From an uncultured Christensenella sp. (GTDB taxonomy: Bacteria; Bacillota; Clostridia; Christensenellales; Borkfalkiaceae): a DNA stretch of 64,000 nt. A model generated the notes under the pieces. The model was not told the origin of the DNA. It was given only the letters and a program-made list of their open reading frames with translations, and did not search any database. Position numbers and translations under genes: made by a program. The stretch lies in NCBI GenBank assembly GCA_905203015.1, contig CAJKUC010000002.1:124001-188000 (forward strand). The letters run 5' to 3'. Numbering within the stretch: position 1 is the stretch's first letter; every line of letters begins with the position of its first letter. Shown here in pieces: positions 50,667-57,890 of this stretch.

Positions 50667-51911
50667 TTATTTTCTTAAAGAAAGCACTTCTTTTTCGTAG
50701 CGTTCCGCTTCCCCGTACCATTCTTCCGTAAGATTCTGGCGGGAAAGGTATTCGTTCCATACGTCGCCGAGCGGCATCATTTTGAAAAGTTCGTGCATAT
50801 ACATCAATTTGCCGAACTTACCCTCTTCCTGCAACGTTTTAAGCATATCGTTGGGAAGAAGCATCGCATACAGCAACGCTTTCTGCATGGAACGCTGCCC
50901 CGTCACCCACGCGCCGATACGATTGATCGAAGCGTCGAAATAATCGAGCGCGATCTTCACTTTGCTTTCCGCGCCGTTTCTTACGATCTCTTTCGCGATC
51001 TCTTTCAGTTCGTCTTCCAGAATCACAACGTGATCGGAATCCCAGCGTACGGGGCGGGAAACGTGCAGAGCCACTTTATCGTAAAAAGCAAGCAACGCGG
51101 GAATCTTATCGGAAACCACTTCCGTGGGATGATAATGCCCCGTATCGAGAAGACAGCAGATGCCGCGCGTTGCCGCGTAATTCTGATAAAATTCGTTGCT
51201 GCCCACGGTGTAACTTTCCACACCGATACCGAACACCTTGCTTTCCACGGCGGGAATCACCCATTCTTTATCGTAGCCTTCGATAATTTCGTCCAGCGAT
51301 TTCTTCATGCGGAGACGCGGCGTAAGGCGATCGGCGGGAATATCCTTGCTGCCGTCGGGCGCCCAAAGGTTCACAAGGCAGGGCGAGCCCATCGCCTTAC
51401 CGATTTCGGCGGCGATCTTCATGCAGGCTTTGCCGTGACGTACCCAGAACGAACGGATTTCTTCGTCGCCCGAAGAGATCGTCAGCCCGTTTTTCATTTT
51501 CGGATGCGAGAAAAACGTAGGGTTGAAATCGATACCGTCGTAGCCGTTTTCTTTCGCGAAATCCACCCACGGCTTAAAGTATTCGTACGTATAGGCGTCG
51601 CGATCCACCTTTCCCTTGTCTTTGCCGAGTACGGCGTAACTCGCATGAAGGTTCAGGCGTTTCTTCCCGGGCATCAGCGAAAACGCTTCTTTTATATCCT
51701 GTTTGAGTTGCTCGAAGCCCACGGCTTTTCCGGGATAATTTCCCGTCGTCTGAATCCCGCCTTCCAGCGAATCGCTCCCGTCGAAACCGAGCACGTCGTC
51801 GCCCTGCCAGCAGTGTACGCTGATCGGAATATTTTTCAGTCTTTCCAACGCGCTTTCCGTATCCACGCCGTATGCGGCATACGCTTTTTTTGCCTCTTCG
51901 TATCTTCCCAT
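50667..51911 (-). CDS. rhaA: L-rhamnose isomerase
   Basis: This 414-residue cytoplasmic enzyme converts L-rhamnose to L-rhamnulose with Mn or other divalent metal. VHCWQGDDVLGFD near the start, GGIQTTGNYPGKA, DGIDFNPTFFSHPK, GIGVESYTVGSNEFY and CCLLDTGHYHPTE are characteristic, and the length fits. The usual partners (kinase, aldolase, mutarotase, regulator, transporter) are not beside it, so it is an orphan here, in the middle of signalling genes. Promoter at 52009-52038 and a clear terminator show it is transcribed alone. Confidence 0.96.
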   Translation of the reverse strand: MGRYEEAKKAYAAYGVDTESALERLKNIPISVHCWQGDDVLGFDGSDSLEGGIQTTGNYPGKAVGFEQLKQDIKEAFSLMPGKKRLNLHASYAVLGKDKGKVDRDAYTYEYFKPWVDFAKENGYDGIDFNPTFFSHPKMKNGLTISSGDEEIRSFWVRHGKACMKIAAEIGKAMGSPCLVNLWAPDGSKDIPADRLTPRLRMKKSLDEIIEGYDKEWVIPAVESKVFGIGVESYTVGSNEFYQNYAATRGICCLLDTGHYHPTEVVSDKIPALLAFYDKVALHVSRPVRWDSDHVVILEDELKEIAKEIVRNGAESKVKIALDYFDASINRIGAWVTGQRSMQKALLYAMLLPNDMLKTLQEEGKFGKLMYMHELFKMMPLGDVWNEYLSRQNLTEEWYGEAERYEKEVLSLRK

Positions 51912-52008
51912 GTTGCTTTTCTCCTTGTTTTTATTTTACGCGGACTTTAAAATTTTTCCGCTTCCGTTTTTCGTTTCGCGGCTGTTTTGCCGCACTCTTT
52001 ACGTTTCG

Positions 52009-52038
52009 ATTATACTATAATTTGTTCGTTTTTGTCAA
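52009..52038 (-). promoter_or_regulatory. rhaA promoter
   Basis: TTGACA (52033-52038), 18 bases, TATAAT (52009-52014) on the minus strand; leader of about 95 bases with no recognised switch. Confidence 0.8.
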
Positions 52039-52142
52039 GGAAAAAGAAAAATATTCACTGTTTTCGGCGTTTTGAAAGTAAAAATCAAACTTTTTGATCG
52101 GCTTTAACTTTTCGCCAAAGCCATTCGGCTCGGGAGATACGC

Positions 52143-52178
52143 AAAAAATCCGTCGCGATTTTTTCGCGACGGATTTTT
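52143..52178. terminator. Terminator after the kinase-Hpt operon
   Basis: AATCCGTCGCGA and TCGCGACGGATT form a long perfect stem around a T-rich loop, with T runs beyond it on both strands. On the minus strand it ends the SBP-kinase-Hpt transcript. Confidence 0.9.
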
Positions 52179-52219
52179 CGATTGTTTTTCGCTTATGTTT
52201 GTTTTTTAGCCGTCTTTCG

Positions 52220-52576
52220 TTATACGGATTCTTTCACCTTTTTCAGATCTTCGTACAGGCTTTCGTACGCCTTTTTCGTGGCGGCAAAAAATTCTTCGCA
52301 CCCGTCCGTGCTGCGCCCGCGCAATTTTTCCGTAAGATCGAAATCCGCCTTATACAAAGAATCGAAGCCGAGATTCAGCGCGATTCCTTTCAGCGTATGC
52401 GCCGCGCGGAACGCCGTTTCGCCGTCGCCCGCGTTCAGAGCGCTTTCCAATTGCGAAAACGTGCCGTCGTTCAAAAATTTCAGAGCAAAATAACGCGCCG
52501 TTTCTTCCGATCCGAGCCGACGGATTACGTCGGCGTAATCGGCGCCCACATTTTTATAACATTCTTCTATCGTCAT
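52220..52576 (-). CDS. Histidine phosphotransfer (Hpt) domain protein
   Basis: This 118-residue all-helical protein carries the Hpt motif AFRAAHTLKGIALNLGF, with the phospho-accepting His near residue 58. It should pass phosphoryl groups between receiver domains of a multistep relay, in the cytoplasm. It overlaps the hybrid kinase gene by four bases (ATGA), so kinase and Hpt are made together. The final output receiver could be the GGDEF-HD-GYP protein at 55723-57750 or the receiver at 49657-50253; this is inference. Confidence 0.93.
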   Translation of the reverse strand: MTIEECYKNVGADYADVIRRLGSEETARYFALKFLNDGTFSQLESALNAGDGETAFRAAHTLKGIALNLGFDSLYKADFDLTEKLRGRSTDGCEEFFAATKKAYESLYEDLKKVKESV

Positions 52577-54792
52577 GATTTCTTCCTCCGATGTACGTAT
52601 TTTAATATCATTGCTATCAGTTTATCTCTGTTCAAAGGTTTCGGACAATGTTCGTTCATCCCTGCCTCGCGCACACGAACGACGTCTTCGGGAAAAGCGT
52701 TCGCCGTCATCGCGAAAATCGGCAGCGAAGAAGCGTCTTTTCGTTTAGAAGCACGAATAAGTTTCGTGGCTCTCAGCCCGTCCATCACGGGCATCATCAC
52801 ATCCATCAGCAATACGTCGTAATGCCCTTCTTCCGAAGCAAGGTATGTATCCAGCGCGGCTCTGCCGTTATACACTTCGTCTACCTGCGCTCCCGCCGTC
52901 GTAAGCATAAACCGCGCGATTTCCAGATTGAGTTCGTTATCTTCGGCAAGAAGAATTTTCACGCCCGCAAGCGGTTTCTTTTCCCCTGCGGTTTTTGCCG
53001 TATCTTCCGTTGCCGCGGCAATTTCTTTCGCCGTATCGGCATTGCCGTTTGCCGCTTCCTTATCCGTTTTAAAACGCAGCCGCACGGTGAACGTCGTACC
53101 CACGCCGCGCGTGCTCTGCACGTCGATCGTGCCGCCCAAAGCGTCCACCAGTTTTTTCACGATGGCAAGCCCCAGCCCCGATCCGCTGTAAAAATTTTTA
53201 AACGAAGGATCTTCCTGCGCGAACGGCTCGTACATGCGTTTCTGAAATTCCTCGCTCATGCCGATTCCCGAATCGGCGCAAACGAATTCGTATTCTCCGC
53301 TCTCGCCGTCGAACGCTATTTCGTTGCAGGAAACGCGCAGCCAGCCGTTTTCTTTATTGTATTTCAGCGCGTTGCCGATCAGATTGAAGCAGATTCGTTT
53401 TAAAAGCACGGTGCTGCCGATCAGTTTTGCATGCACTATGTTATCTTCCACCACGGAAAAATCGATATTTCTTTCCGCCGCCTGCAATTTCGTAATCGAC
53501 GTAATCTCTCTTAAAACCTGCCGAAGATCGAACGGCTCGTCTTTCCATACGATCTCGCCGCTTTCGAGTTTACTCATATCCAGTATATCGTTCACCAGTT
53601 CGAGAAGATATCCCGAAGCCTCGCGGATTTTATCCCTGCATTCCTGTTGTTTCTGTAAATCGTCCGCGTAGTAATCTGCAATATCCAGCATACCGCGAAT
53701 GCCGTTGATCGGCGTTCGTATATCGTGACTCATACGGCGCAAAAAATCCGTTTTCACGTTGTTCGCTACACGCGCGTCACTTTCCAGACGATCGTATTCG
53801 CTGCGGTATTCCGTTTCGCGTTTCTGCATTTCGCGCCTGCCCGAAACAATCAATTTATGCCGCACGGCAAACACGCACGCCACTAAAATCAGATAAAACA
53901 CCACCGCATACAACATCAGTATCCAGTGCCGCATATATACGCTGCGGTAAGTACAAAAAACGTAGATGTAATAATTCTGACTTTCTCCTCTCGTGGCAAA
54001 ATACCGCCCATCATCGGAGGAAACCGCAAGGAAAGACCTCGCTTTATCCGATTCGCGCACTTTCCGCACAAGATCGCAATCTTTCGCCCGCATATCGTTC
54101 CAGCGCGTTTCGTTGGAAGCGATGATCGTGGTGCCGTCCGTCACCGCAACGATTCCGTCCGTCTCGAATTCGTATCCGGAAAGCAACGTGCGGATGGATA
54201 ACTGCGTACCGATCACGGAATCCGTATCCTGCCGCTGATAGCACAAAATAATCCCTTTTACGTCGTTTCGCGCCATGATGGCATAATCGTAGCAATATTT
54301 TCCGTCGTCGGAAAACAGACGGTCGGTGCAACTCTTCATCGGCACATCCGAAAGCCCCGGATATTTCGCAAGAATATCCTGCCAATCCTCATATGTCTTG
54401 CCATCTTCGCCGTAAGCATAATGCGTGCCTGCGGTTTCGTCGGTGACGATCATTCCCGTCAGCCGCTGATTTTCTATATAACGTTCCAGCGTGGATTGGT
54501 CTACGGCGAAATCTTCGTATGAAAGATCTCTGCGGAATTCCTGCGTCTGATCTATAATCCGCACAAGGCTTTTCGTGCGTTCTTCCGCCGCAAGATCGTC
54601 GTAACGGCTGCATTGCTCTCCGATGTATTCAATCACTCCGTCCACACGATTTTTTGCATCGCGACGGCTGGATTCCACCGACATCGCACATACGATCGCC
54701 AGAAAAATCAATCCTGCCAGAAGCACGGTTACCGCAATGATAAAATTACGACGCTTTTTCGGAATCGGCGATAAGATTTTCTTCGTACTCAT
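52573..54792 (-). CDS. Hybrid sensor histidine kinase with C-terminal receiver
   Basis: This 739-residue membrane protein has two membrane helices (about 16-37 and 283-305) around an outward sensor domain of the Cache type, then HisKA (MSHDIRTPINGI, His near 355), HATPase (GNALKYNKENG, CADSGIGMSEE, SGSGLGLAIVKKLVDALGG) and a receiver (KILLAEDNELNLEIARF, Asp near 662 in LLMDVMMPVMDG). It should autophosphorylate and pass phosphate through its receiver to the Hpt protein encoded next. It overlaps both neighbours by four bases: a binding protein upstream, which may present a ligand, and Hpt downstream. Confidence 0.95.
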   Translation of the reverse strand: MSTKKILSPIPKKRRNFIIAVTVLLAGLIFLAIVCAMSVESSRRDAKNRVDGVIEYIGEQCSRYDDLAAEERTKSLVRIIDQTQEFRRDLSYEDFAVDQSTLERYIENQRLTGMIVTDETAGTHYAYGEDGKTYEDWQDILAKYPGLSDVPMKSCTDRLFSDDGKYCYDYAIMARNDVKGIILCYQRQDTDSVIGTQLSIRTLLSGYEFETDGIVAVTDGTTIIASNETRWNDMRAKDCDLVRKVRESDKARSFLAVSSDDGRYFATRGESQNYYIYVFCTYRSVYMRHWILMLYAVVFYLILVACVFAVRHKLIVSGRREMQKRETEYRSEYDRLESDARVANNVKTDFLRRMSHDIRTPINGIRGMLDIADYYADDLQKQQECRDKIREASGYLLELVNDILDMSKLESGEIVWKDEPFDLRQVLREITSITKLQAAERNIDFSVVEDNIVHAKLIGSTVLLKRICFNLIGNALKYNKENGWLRVSCNEIAFDGESGEYEFVCADSGIGMSEEFQKRMYEPFAQEDPSFKNFYSGSGLGLAIVKKLVDALGGTIDVQSTRGVGTTFTVRLRFKTDKEAANGNADTAKEIAAATEDTAKTAGEKKPLAGVKILLAEDNELNLEIARFMLTTAGAQVDEVYNGRAALDTYLASEEGHYDVLLMDVMMPVMDGLRATKLIRASKRKDASSLPIFAMTANAFPEDVVRVREAGMNEHCPKPLNRDKLIAMILKYVHRRKKS

Positions 54793-55658
54793 TCGTCGCC
54801 TCCGTCGGAAATACCTTCCAGCGCTTTTTCGGCGTCAAGCCCGTATTTCGTCAGCACTTTCGCCGTAAAACCGTCTTTTCCCATTTCTTCAAAAGTTTTT
54901 GTCAATTTTCCCGCGAGCGCTTTCCCTTCGGGAGAATCCTTTTTCGCCGCCGCGCCGAGTTGCACCTTCATCAGCGGTTCGTCGAGAACACGATATTTCG
55001 TAGCGGCGTTTCCGATAAAATTCATCACGGCGGTTTCATGCCCCGCAATCGCGTCTACGTAGCCCTTTCTCAGCGCGGCAAACGTATAATCCATCTGTGA
55101 AAAACAATACAGATCGCGGATTTCGGGAATTTTATCCGTCGCCCCCGCAGAAAAAATTTCGTCGGGTTTCGTAGTCATCTGCACGCCGATTCTTTTATCA
55201 TACAGATCGGCAAGCGTCTGAATTTCACTCGACTGCTTCACTACGACCACCTGACGGCTGTTCATATACGGCCCTGCCCACTCGTAACGATCTTCTCTGC
55301 CCGTCATCGAAAAACATCCCCATAACAGATCGGCTTCGCCCTCGTTTAAAATCGCATCTTTATTCGACCAGACGATTTTCATGAATTGCGGCTTATACCC
55401 CATGCGTCGGCATGCTTCCGTGGCAAGTTCCACATCGATTCCCTCGAAATCGCCGGTTTCTCCGAAATAAAAATACGGAGAATACTCGTCACTGGCTATT
55501 CGCAAAACGGGCAGATTATTCGCCTCCGCCTCGCTCGTATCCTTCTTTTCACAGCCGCCGAAAGCCGCCGCCGCGAAAAAAAACGCACATGCAGCCGCTA
55601 TCGCCGCCGTAATTTTCTTTTTTGCTCCTTTATATTTTTTCCGTTTATAATCGTCCAT
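54789..55658 (-). CDS. Extracytoplasmic solute-binding lipoprotein (family 3), probable kinase co-receptor
   Basis: From ATG 55658 (GGGAG site) this is 289 residues with a lipoprotein signal (AAIAAACAFFFAAAAFGGC) and an amino-acid-type binding domain: LPVLRIASDEYSPYFYFGE, FEGIDVELATEACRRMGYKP, WAGPYMNSRQVVVV and RKGYVDAIAGHETAV. No transporter permease or ATPase is encoded nearby. The stop overlaps the hybrid kinase start, so the likely job is to sense a ligand and report it to that kinase. Ligand unknown; the fold suggests an amino acid or a small polar compound. Confidence 0.88.
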   Translation of the reverse strand: MDDYKRKKYKGAKKKITAAIAAACAFFFAAAAFGGCEKKDTSEAEANNLPVLRIASDEYSPYFYFGETGDFEGIDVELATEACRRMGYKPQFMKIVWSNKDAILNEGEADLLWGCFSMTGREDRYEWAGPYMNSRQVVVVKQSSEIQTLADLYDKRIGVQMTTKPDEIFSAGATDKIPEIRDLYCFSQMDYTFAALRKGYVDAIAGHETAVMNFIGNAATKYRVLDEPLMKVQLGAAAKKDSPEGKALAGKLTKTFEEMGKDGFTAKVLTKYGLDAEKALEGISDGGDE

Positions 55659-55722
55659 TTGTTTTCTCCCGTCGTACGCACCGAAAATGCGCGGGTTGCC
55701 TTTGCTTATGTTTCGCTTGGAT

Positions 55723-57750
55723 TCATTCTTTCTTCCGGGGATGTATCTTTCCCGCCGAAGCGGAAATTTCATCTACATAAAGGTATTTTTCAGTACCCCC
55801 CCCCATGCCGTCTGCGGAAGGACGAAGCGTTTTTTCCGCTTCTTTAAAGCACTCTAACAGCAACGGATTGAACGCCCCGCATTCGCCGTTCAGAATCATT
55901 TTCACGGCTACGTCGTGCGGGTATGCTTTTTTATATACCCGTTCGCTTACAAGCGCGTCGTATACGTCCGCCAGCGCCACCACTTGCGCCCAGATGGGGA
56001 TTTCCTCTCCTTTCAAGCCGTCGGGATAACCCTTGCCGTCGTAACGTTCGTGGTGCCAGCGGCAAATATCGTGCGCATAGCGAACGAGTTGTTCGCCGCG
56101 GTAGGCTTCCAGCCTATCGAGCATTTCCGCGCCGATCAGAGTGTGCGTTTTCATGATTTCAAATTCTTCGGGCGTAAGTTTCCCGGGCTTGTTCAGAATC
56201 TCGTCGGGAATCCCGATTTTGCCTATATCGTGCAATGCCGAAGCCGTAGCGATCTGAAAAATATCCGAACTTCTCAGTTTGTAAGCGTTCGTCTTTTCTA
56301 CCAGCCTTTCCAAAAGCACCTGCGTGATCGCATTGATATGAATCACATGGCAACCGCTGTCGCCGTTGCGGAATTCCACGATCTGGCTTAAAATCCCCAC
56401 CAAAAGGCGACTGTTTTTTTCTTTCGCCAGCATCTGTGAAGTGACGATGGAAACGAGACGTTTCTGCTTGGCGTATAATTTCACGATATTGAACACCCGT
56501 CGGAACACCACTTTGGAATCGAACGGACGATTGATATAATCGGAAACGCCCATTTCGTACGCACGGCGGATTGTAGCCTCCGACTCGTCGCCCGTGATCG
56601 TGATCACGGGCACGTCGTCGATGATATGATTATCCGCCATAAATTCAAGAACGCCGAATCCGTCGATTCCCGGCATCATAATATCCAGCAATACGCAGGA
56701 TATACCCACCCCGTATTGCCCCAGAAGGCGGATTCCCTCTTCGCCGTTTTCCGCTTCGATCACGTTGAATTCTTCTTTTAAAATCGAGGTGAGAATTTCA
56801 CGGTTCAACTGCGCGTCGTCTACGATCAGCACCGTAGGTTTTGTGTTTTTTCCGCCCGTAAAACCGGAGCGCACGTCGCGCTCGCTCACCAGCGCGTTTT
56901 TCTGCTCTTTGGCAAGATATAAAAGTTTATCGGCGCGTTCCAGCGCTGCGTCGATCGCTTCGTTTTCGCAGATCACGCCGCCGATACTCACCGACACCTG
57001 AATTTCTGTGTACCCGGGCACATCGATTCCGTGTACCGACTGCCTTATATCGGAAAGCGCGCGAAGAAAAGGTTCTTCGTGAATCTCGGGCATAATCAGC
57101 AAAAATTCGTCGCCGCCGTAACGGATCACCTTATCGCTTTTCCGTACGCTCTTTTTCATCACCGACGCCACGGCTTTCAGCACGGCGTCGCCCGCCACGT
57201 GCCCGTATACGTCGTTGTAAATTTTAAAATCGTCGAGATCCACCATCGCCACGCCGCAGGAAAGCGATGTTTGCTTGATCTGCTCTTCGTAATAGCGGCG
57301 GTTGTACGCGCCCGTCAATACGTCTTTATAAATTTTTTCGTAATAATCGTTCAGCCTGTTGATCAGTTTTTCGTGCCCCTTGAAATCGAGCACCGCGTCG
57401 TCGTCGAGGCGTTTGATCAATTCCATTACGTACGGCTTCCCGTCGATCTCCACGTAACGCGCCATCACCTGATAAATCGTTTCTCCCGCAATTTCCAGTT
57501 TGGATTTCTGCGTCTTTCCCACAAGGGCGGCAAACGCCACGCAATTTTCGCAGGGATTGCGCTTTCCCCAGAAATCATAACATTTATCGCAGGGCTCTAC
57601 GGCTTCGGCTTTTCTTCGGGCATACACTTTTTCGTCGTTCGTCTCGCGTAAGGTATCGGCGTCGATCAACCGCACGACGTTGAATACCTCTCTGAATTTT
57701 TCCATTTCTTCCTGCGCCTGCAACGACGTCATCTTCGCGTAATCATTCAT
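55723..57750 (-). CDS. PAS-like/GGDEF/receiver/HD-GYP cyclic-di-GMP protein
   Basis: This 675-residue soluble protein joins four parts. Residues 1-130 form a PAS-like sensor with four Cys in CDKCYDFWGKRNPCENC. GGDEF follows (IRYGGDEFLLIM near 211), which should make c-di-GMP. Next is a receiver (VLIVDDAQLNRE, Asp near 354 in LLDIMMPGIDG). The HD-GYP domain ends the chain (ALHDIGKIGIPD near 505, HHERYDGKGYPDGLKGEE), which should degrade c-di-GMP. Thus synthesis and breakdown sit in one chain under phosphorylation control. A G9 tract near the 3' end could switch the last 20-odd residues. It lies 64 bases upstream of the binding protein gene. Confidence 0.94.
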   Translation of the reverse strand: MNDYAKMTSLQAQEEMEKFREVFNVVRLIDADTLRETNDEKVYARRKAEAVEPCDKCYDFWGKRNPCENCVAFAALVGKTQKSKLEIAGETIYQVMARYVEIDGKPYVMELIKRLDDDAVLDFKGHEKLINRLNDYYEKIYKDVLTGAYNRRYYEEQIKQTSLSCGVAMVDLDDFKIYNDVYGHVAGDAVLKAVASVMKKSVRKSDKVIRYGGDEFLLIMPEIHEEPFLRALSDIRQSVHGIDVPGYTEIQVSVSIGGVICENEAIDAALERADKLLYLAKEQKNALVSERDVRSGFTGGKNTKPTVLIVDDAQLNREILTSILKEEFNVIEAENGEEGIRLLGQYGVGISCVLLDIMMPGIDGFGVLEFMADNHIIDDVPVITITGDESEATIRRAYEMGVSDYINRPFDSKVVFRRVFNIVKLYAKQKRLVSIVTSQMLAKEKNSRLLVGILSQIVEFRNGDSGCHVIHINAITQVLLERLVEKTNAYKLRSSDIFQIATASALHDIGKIGIPDEILNKPGKLTPEEFEIMKTHTLIGAEMLDRLEAYRGEQLVRYAHDICRWHHERYDGKGYPDGLKGEEIPIWAQVVALADVYDALVSERVYKKAYPHDVAVKMILNGECGAFNPLLLECFKEAEKTLRPSADGMGGGTEKYLYVDEISASAGKIHPRKKE
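55796..55804. repeat. Homopolymer tract of nine C (G9 in the coding strand)
   Basis: It encodes Met-Gly-Gly-Gly after the HD-GYP domain. One more G gives MGGGY then stop; one fewer gives a short alternative ending (about ten residues). Either change removes the normal 20-odd-residue tail TEKYLYVDEISASAG and on. Confidence 0.9.
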
Positions 57751-57803
57751 AAGTATTACCCTTTTTCTTCGTTAAGCGACAATTTTTTACCTTTTCATAA
57801 TTT

Positions 57804-57832
57804 ATTATAACACTTTTTTTCGCGGTAACCAA
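57804..57832 (-). promoter_or_regulatory. Promoter of the GGDEF-receiver-HD-GYP operon
   Basis: TTGGTT (57827-57832), 17 bases, TATAAT (57804-57809) on the minus strand; leader of about 47 bases. Confidence 0.65.
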
Positions 57833-57837
57833 CCGTA

Positions 57838-57886
57838 AAAACGACCTTTTCGTAAAATAACATACGTTATTATGTAAAAAGGTCGT
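57838..57886 (-). terminator. Terminator after the EAL gene
   Basis: ACGACCTTTT (57841-57850) pairs with AAAAGGTCGT (57877-57886), with an inner AATAAC/GTTATT stem. Both ends are T-rich, so it may work in both directions. Confidence 0.88.
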
Positions 57887-57890
57887 TTTT

